In this document: one piece after another, positions 60,290 to 64,000 of the stretch
Numbering within the stretch: position 1 is the first letter of the stretch
Layout: every line of letters begins with the position of its first letter
NCBI RefSeq assembly: GCF_007995155.1
Contig: NZ_CP042593.1
Location: 1,220,001 to 1,284,000, forward strand
Origin: Cytobacillus dafuensis
GTDB taxonomy: Bacteria; Bacillota; Bacilli; Bacillales; Cytobacillaceae
DNA length: 64,000 nt
Direction of reading: 5' to 3'
Position numbers and translations under genes: made by a program
The notes under the pieces: generated by a model
Databases searched by the model: none
Seen by the model: only the letters and a program-made list of their open reading frames with translations
Told to the model about the DNA's origin: nothing

Positions 60290-61429
60290 ATGCCAGGTGT
60301 AGCTAAAAGAAAGTATGTTGGAGAGACGATGCGTATCAATAAGAATTTAAGCCAAGTATTGAGACGATTATCTGATGTATTACCTTATAACTACAACGCT
60401 GAAACACTTTTAGAACTGTTTCAACAACTGTATCCTCATGAGTGGAGGGAATTAAATCAACGTTTTGATCAATATAAAGAGAAAGATGAGTTCTTATTAA
60501 AGAAGGGAAAGAAGATTAGGTACAAGCCTAATCCACCGAAAGAGCACTTTTTTAAGTTGCCAATAGTGAAAAATATTTTATCAAAAGGTAGAATCGCAAA
60601 GCACAATGCAAATTTTGATGAGCTAGCCTACCAAGAAAGATTTGCTAAGTTTAAGGCTAAAAGGGAAAACGCTATTAGGAGCAGGAATGAAAAAATAGCA
60701 AAAGCTAATGAACTTATTCAAAATGTCGAACCACTTTTTATTGATACTTTTATTGCTGCATATCATAAACGAGGAATTAGTTTTGATGAAAAAATGGAAA
60801 TATTTAAAGAACTTCAAAAATACAAATCAAAGAAAACGGCAGAATTTTTTTATAAACTGAGTGAAAGTGAGCGTAATAATCAAATAAGGAATATGGCGTT
60901 TAAGCATTTACAAGTAACGGGTAACTACGTCAAATTAAGAAAAAATTTTAATGGCAAAAAGAAGGAATATATGACAGAGAGCAGCGAGTTTTTCATGACT
61001 CCTCTTGACTTGTTAAAAAGAATTGAGAGTAACAATGTACAAAATAAAAAGGTTTACGATGTTTTCATCTCTCACAGTTACAAAGACTCAAGTGTTATAA
61101 AAAAGATAATAAAAGCTTTTAACAAACTTTCTATTAGTATTTACTGTGATTGGACAAGTGACAGTGATTTTCTAAAAAGGGAACTTGTAAGTGAATATAC
61201 AAAAGTGGTACTTAAAAAACGTATAGAACAATCCAAAAATATAGTTTTTGTTAAGACAGACAACTCACTTGAGTCACATTGGGTTAGATTTGAATTAGAT
61301 TATTCTAGAGAATTAGGAAAAACACTATTTTGTATAAATCTTTCTGATGAAGCCGAGGGTGAATGCAACGTTCTCCAATTCGATGTTAAAAATGAGACAA
61401 TTTCGTGGACAACAGGTTTAGTGAAGTAG
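60290..61429 (+). CDS. thsB2: Second Thoeris TIR protein with long N-terminal extension
   Basis: The product is 379 residues with GGAGG upstream. Residues about 253-375 are a TIR domain (KKVYDVFISHSYKDSSVIKK, SISIYCDWTSD, SKNIVFVKTDNSLESHWVRF). Glu335 in WVRFELDYSREL is in the catalytic position. Residues 1-250 are helical and strongly basic. They include RINKNLSQVLRRLSDVLPYN and YNAETLLELFQQLYPHEWRE, a coiled-coil-like FAKFKAKRENAIRSRNEKIA and a FFKLPIVKNIL segment. I cannot name this part. The extended N-terminus may be an infection-sensing or regulatory module. Multiple ThsB proteins in one Thoeris locus are known to broaden phage specificity. Its membership is inferred from the operon and its TIR. 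Confidence 0.85.
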   Translation: MPGVAKRKYVGETMRINKNLSQVLRRLSDVLPYNYNAETLLELFQQLYPHEWRELNQRFDQYKEKDEFLLKKGKKIRYKPNPPKEHFFKLPIVKNILSKGRIAKHNANFDELAYQERFAKFKAKRENAIRSRNEKIAKANELIQNVEPLFIDTFIAAYHKRGISFDEKMEIFKELQKYKSKKTAEFFYKLSESERNNQIRNMAFKHLQVTGNYVKLRKNFNGKKKEYMTESSEFFMTPLDLLKRIESNNVQNKKVYDVFISHSYKDSSVIKKIIKAFNKLSISIYCDWTSDSDFLKRELVSEYTKVVLKKRIEQSKNIVFVKTDNSLESHWVRFELDYSRELGKTLFCINLSDEAEGECNVLQFDVKNETISWTTGLVK

Positions 61430-61848
61430 TTTGTTTAGACTAACACATTATTTTCGATTAAAAATTCTTTTGACAAAATGAATGTCATTGGATAGTCATT
61501 TGTACACCGCACATGGTGATGGCAGGGAAGACATTCATTGCTTAAATAAATGTGTTAATTAAGATGTTCATAAGTGGTAAATAAAATTACTAATGATTTC
61601 TATGTATGACAGAGAAAAATTTAATATCCAAAATAGTAGATGAAAAGGAAGAAACAAAGTAAACCCACCAACATCTTTGTGTTGCCACATACACTCTTCA
61701 CACGTAATGTGCGTAACAAAGCTTATTTTAAAACCGTAGCAAAATAATAAAATACCAGAATCTTTGGTGTCTGCCCCCATGGTACAGTACTTTAATATAC
61801 TAGGGGACAGGCATTTTTTGTTCTGAAAACAACTCAATAGAGTGGTTT
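61430..61848. other. Gap downstream of Thoeris; hairpin of family E, no sure gene
   Basis: A minus-strand frame at 61568-61837 encodes FCYGFKISFVTHITCEECMW and a hydrophobic tail. It starts inside a repeat hairpin and has no ribosome site, so I leave it as a possible remnant. The family E hairpin GTGTCTGCCCCCAT/AGGGGACAGGCA (61768-61813) with TTTTTT lies at the end. Confidence 0.4.
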
Positions 61849-62013
61849 TTAATCCCGCATTGCTCCTGCTTCCCGCGATGTCATCGCACCTTGTCCTTCA
61901 CTTACATCTTTTCTAATTTCTTGTTTTACTCTTTGTGCATCAGTTCCAGCAAATCCTGAATTCATAGTAGAACCAGAAACCAAATTCTTTTTCGCTTGTT
62001 GATCCTGTTGCAT
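61849..62013 (-). CDS. Small hydrophilic protein, possibly a gamma-type SASP relative
   Basis: The product is 54 residues from the ATG at 62013, which follows GAGGAGGACTTGT. It is rich in Gln, Gly, Ala and Ser without aromatic residues other than one Phe: MQQDQQAKKNLVSGSTMNSG, then FAGTDAQRVKQEIRKDVSEG. The FAGTDAQRVKQ block recalls the (E)FAxETNAQxVxxQN repeat of gamma-type small acid-soluble spore proteins. The resemblance is partial, and only one unit is present. If correct, it would be an amino acid store in spores. Confidence 0.55.
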   Translation of the reverse strand: MQQDQQAKKNLVSGSTMNSGFAGTDAQRVKQEIRKDVSEGQGAMTSREAGAMRD

Positions 62014-62205
62014 ACAAGTCCTCCTCAATTGATTGTTTAACATTCATATTATTTACTAATACACCTGCTATATCCCGAGGATTTACACCTTCACTCAAGT
62101 TACAAGGGTCTATTTTCCAATTGTTACAACTGAAATAAGAATGAGGCCACCTTATCAGGTAATCCTTTTAAGGTATAAAATATCGATATCCATTGGAAAT
62201 ACATA

Positions 62206-62393
62206 ACGACGGTTCTCCTGTTTTCACTAATTGTATTAACGTCAGGAATTTTTCTGTTAGATAATTTGATAGAAGAATTATTGTGTGTTGCTCTTTTTAA
62301 ATTCTCAGAAGGAGAGTATATGAAATTAGCAATTACTGTAAAAGTGATTGGTCAGTAAAATTCATTAATAAAACGCACAGGAACCGTCCCCTA
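62206..62393 (+). repeat. Diverged element with family A-like ends
   Basis: ACGACGGTTCTCCTGTTTTC and CACAGGAACCGTCCCCTAGT are imperfect inverted ends 188 bp apart. The interior does not match other copies. This is a weak call. Confidence 0.4.
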
Positions 62394-62541
62394 GTTTCCG
62401 GATTTATAGTTAGTGTCTGGGAAAACTTATACATAAATTTGCACTTTCTGAAATATGTGAGTTAAAATTTGTAGGAAGTATAAGGATTAAAATTAGTGCT
62501 TTCTTCTTACTATAACTGTCTCAATAAATGGAGGTATAAAC

Positions 62542-63414
62542 ATGGACCCTTCAACAATGACCTTAAAGTCAATTATTGGAAATTCTGATTTAACAAAAAA
62601 AGAAGATTTAATTGCAGATTATATATTAAACAACTTAACAGATGCATGTTTAATTACATCAACAGAGTTAGCAAATAGATTAAATGTAAGTAATGCAACG
62701 ATTATTCGTTTTTCTAGAAAAATTGGTTTTACCGGATATAGTGACTTTCAAAAGTATCTTAGGGAGCAGTGTTACGAAGGAAGTTTGGCTATCTCTGATG
62801 ATGTTACGATCCCTTCTGAAAGATTAAAGCTGAGTTATGATAAAATTATAGAAGCAGACTTATTCAATGATAATTTGAAAATCCTTGAAAAAAATATATC
62901 CTCCATTTCAGAGAAAAACTCATTAGCGGAGATTAATAAGGCAACAAATTATATCGTTGATGCTAGAAGAGTCTTTATTTTAGGTAGTAGAGCTAGAGTT
63001 GGAATAACGGAGATAATGGGAGTATTCCTGAACCAGATTATTGATAATATCGTAGTTAGCAGTAGTAATTCGTTTACACCATTTGATACGTTGGCATCTT
63101 GTAGTAAGGATGATTGTGTCCTTATTTTTTCCTTTCCAAGATACTCGGAATTAGACCTTGGAGCTGCAAAAATGGCAAAAGAGGCTAATGCAAAAGTTAT
63201 CATCATTACGGATAAAGCCACAGCACCTATCGCCCATTATGCTGATGTACTGCTCTTAGTTTCAGTGGATAGTAATGCTTTTTTCAACTCCTACACGCCA
63301 GTATTATTTTTAGCCGAATTAATATGCTCTCAAGTAAGCAAAGCTACTATTATTAAAAGTAAGGAAAAGTTAGAAAGAATTAATAAGCATATCAGTCAAT
63401 TTGGGATGTATTAA
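62542..63414 (+). CDS. RpiR/MurR-family transcriptional regulator with SIS domain
   Basis: The product is 290 residues with a TGGAGG site. Residues 1-80 form the RpiR helix-turn-helix (KKEDLIADYILNNL, STELANRLNVSNATIIRFSR, KIGFTGYSDFQKYL). Residues about 120-260 are the SIS sugar-phosphate isomerase fold (RRVFILGSRARVGITEIMGV, DDCVLIFSFPRYSELDLGAA, AKVIIITDKATAPIAHYADV). Such regulators bind a phosphosugar or similar ligand and control uptake and catabolism genes. The convergent symporter gene is a neighbour but not an obvious operon member. No murQ, murP or sugar pathway gene is in view. Confidence 0.9.
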   Translation: MDPSTMTLKSIIGNSDLTKKEDLIADYILNNLTDACLITSTELANRLNVSNATIIRFSRKIGFTGYSDFQKYLREQCYEGSLAISDDVTIPSERLKLSYDKIIEADLFNDNLKILEKNISSISEKNSLAEINKATNYIVDARRVFILGSRARVGITEIMGVFLNQIIDNIVVSSSNSFTPFDTLASCSKDDCVLIFSFPRYSELDLGAAKMAKEANAKVIIITDKATAPIAHYADVLLLVSVDSNAFFNSYTPVLFLAELICSQVSKATIIKSKEKLERINKHISQFGMY

Positions 63415-63418
63415 TAAA

Positions 63419-63451
63419 AAAAGGTTGTAAAAATTATTTTTACAACCTTTT
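63419..63451. terminator. Bidirectional terminator between convergent genes
   Basis: AAAAGGTTGTAAAA and TTTTACAACCTTTT are perfect 14 bp arms. A and T tails serve both strands. Confidence 0.85.
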
Positions 63452-63476
63452 AGTAGTTACATATATCATTACTATT

Positions 63477-64000
63477 TTAAATGACTTTTTTTAAGGGAGT
63501 AGAATCTTCTTCATACATGTTTTCACTGCGGGCAATACATAATGTACTCACTACGTCACCTGTAACATTTAGGGTAGTATGTCCCATATCTATTATTCTA
63601 TAAATACCTGCGATCATACCGACAATTTCCATTGGAAGTCCGAGAGTGGTTAACAACATGATTGTCATTACGATGCCTCCGCCAGGGATACCCGGGGATC
63701 CAACAGATATTAATGTTGTCATTAAAATAACGAGAAACTGTTGGCTTATTGACATTTCTACTCCGTAAATTTGAGAAACGAATATGACGGCAGCTGAATA
63801 ATACACGACAGCACCATTCATGTTCATTGTTGCTCCGATAGGAAGGGTAAACTGTGCTAATTCTTCTTTTACCTTATAATCATTTTTTGTAACAGAAATA
63901 GTTACTGGTAGTGTTCCAGAACTACTAGTTGTACTTGCTGTTACAACCCAAATTTTACCGATCGATTTAAAGAATTTTGTTAGAGGAAATTTAGCTATAA
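63477..64000 (-). CDS. Dicarboxylate/glutamate:cation symporter (SDF family), N-terminus beyond window
   Basis: The frame is open to the right edge; 173 residues of the C-terminal part are visible. The family's serine-rich signature appears as VVTASTTSSSGTLPVTISVT (reentrant loop 1). IGATMNMNGAVVYYSAAVIF is the NMDGT-like motif region. VGSPGIPGGGIVMTIMLL is reentrant loop 2, with DMGHTTLNVTGDVVSTLCIA in the last helix. These mark the GltP/GltT/DctA/TcyP superfamily, which couples substrate uptake to H+ or Na+. NVTGD keeps the conserved Asp and Asn of the transport site. Which amino acid or acid is carried is not clear. Confidence 0.9.
   Translation of the reverse strand, partial: IAKFPLTKFFKSIGKIWVVTASTTSSSGTLPVTISVTKNDYKVKEELAQFTLPIGATMNMNGAVVYYSAAVIFVSQIYGVEMSISQQFLVILMTTLISVGSPGIPGGGIVMTIMLLTTLGLPMEIVGMIAGIYRIIDMGHTTLNVTGDVVSTLCIARSENMYEEDSTPLKKVI

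Noticed and set aside
61568-61837. 89-codon minus-strand frame with hydrophobic tail
   Set aside because: It starts within a REP-like hairpin and lacks a ribosome site. A decayed membrane gene is possible but cannot be supported.

Overview
The window looks like chromosomal DNA of a low-GC, spore-forming Bacillaceae bacterium. The evidence is Shine-Dalgarno sites of the AGGAGG type, a Bacillus-type tmRNA fragment, a T-box leader, a MurNAc-recycling cluster ordered as in Bacillus subtilis, a YocH-like LysM/3D protein, many large secreted hydrolases, and repeats resembling the bcr1 elements of the Bacillus cereus group. The sequence alone does not fix the species. Much of the window is accessory: gene density is low, and small repeats, gene fragments and pseudogenes are frequent.

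Layout. 1-5500: a secreted helical protein (cut by the left edge), a small zinc-ribbon-like protein, a DinB-family protein, a very acidic secreted protein with about six 36-residue repeats, and gene remnants. 5579-5755: the 5' half of ssrA (tmRNA) with its tag frame but no 3' half. 6553-12307: a 1513-residue subtilase with inhibitor and PA domains, then a frameshifted lipoprotein with an I9-like inhibitor domain. 12477-17259: an antitoxin-Uma2 fusion, the DEAD-box helicase DbpA, a LysR regulator, a thioesterase and a small unknown protein. 17436-19400: a glutamyl-tRNA synthetase paralogue under a T-box. 19679-23291: an effector-binding protein and an unknown partner, divergent from a WYL regulator, then a membrane protein with BNR motifs. 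23858-28646: a c-di-GMP riboswitch in front of a 1537-residue surface protein made of FN3-like repeats. 28921-34565 (minus strand): amiE-nagZ-namZ muropeptide rescue with a cre-like site, its gaps filled by repeats. 34756-35117: displaced 3' ends of rpsI and dbpA. 35517-41288: a Tat-exported PhoX-like protein, a decayed pseudogene and a GH92 mannosidase. 41624-53968: a LysM-3D protein, a double TerD-domain protein, RluF, a GNAT acetyltransferase, a thermolysin-family protease, DUF4256, an M14 carboxypeptidase and a 789-residue protein that appears to carry two isoprenyl-synthase modules. 54466-57324: a membrane/coiled-coil gene pair and prophage remnants. 58014-61429: a three-gene Thoeris anti-phage operon. 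61849-64000: a small SASP-like protein, an RpiR-type regulator and a partial dicarboxylate/glutamate symporter.

How the genes work together. The clearest system is Thoeris: a SIR2-SLOG NADase effector (ThsA) with two dissimilar TIR proteins. One is a classic short ThsB; the other has a long N-terminal extension. The second clear pathway is muropeptide rescue: NamZ and NagZ remove MurNAc and GlcNAc from cell-wall fragments and AmiE removes the peptide. Secreted proteases, GH92, PhoX and the carboxypeptidase fit a scavenging lifestyle. The c-di-GMP riboswitch ties the large FN3-like surface protein to the sessile/motile switch.

At least five families of short structured repeats lie between genes. 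(A) Elements of about 165 bp with inverted ends carrying GGGACGGTTC. (B) A 55 bp nested palindrome with the core ACGGTGAACCGT, seven copies. (C) A hairpin-rich element ending in CTCGCCAATCGGCGAG, two copies. (D) bcr1-like elements flanked by TTTAT on both sides, three copies. (E) Hairpins with GTGCCTGTC-type arms. These repeats, together with the displaced ssrA, rpsI and dbpA ends, point to repeated insertion and recombination here.
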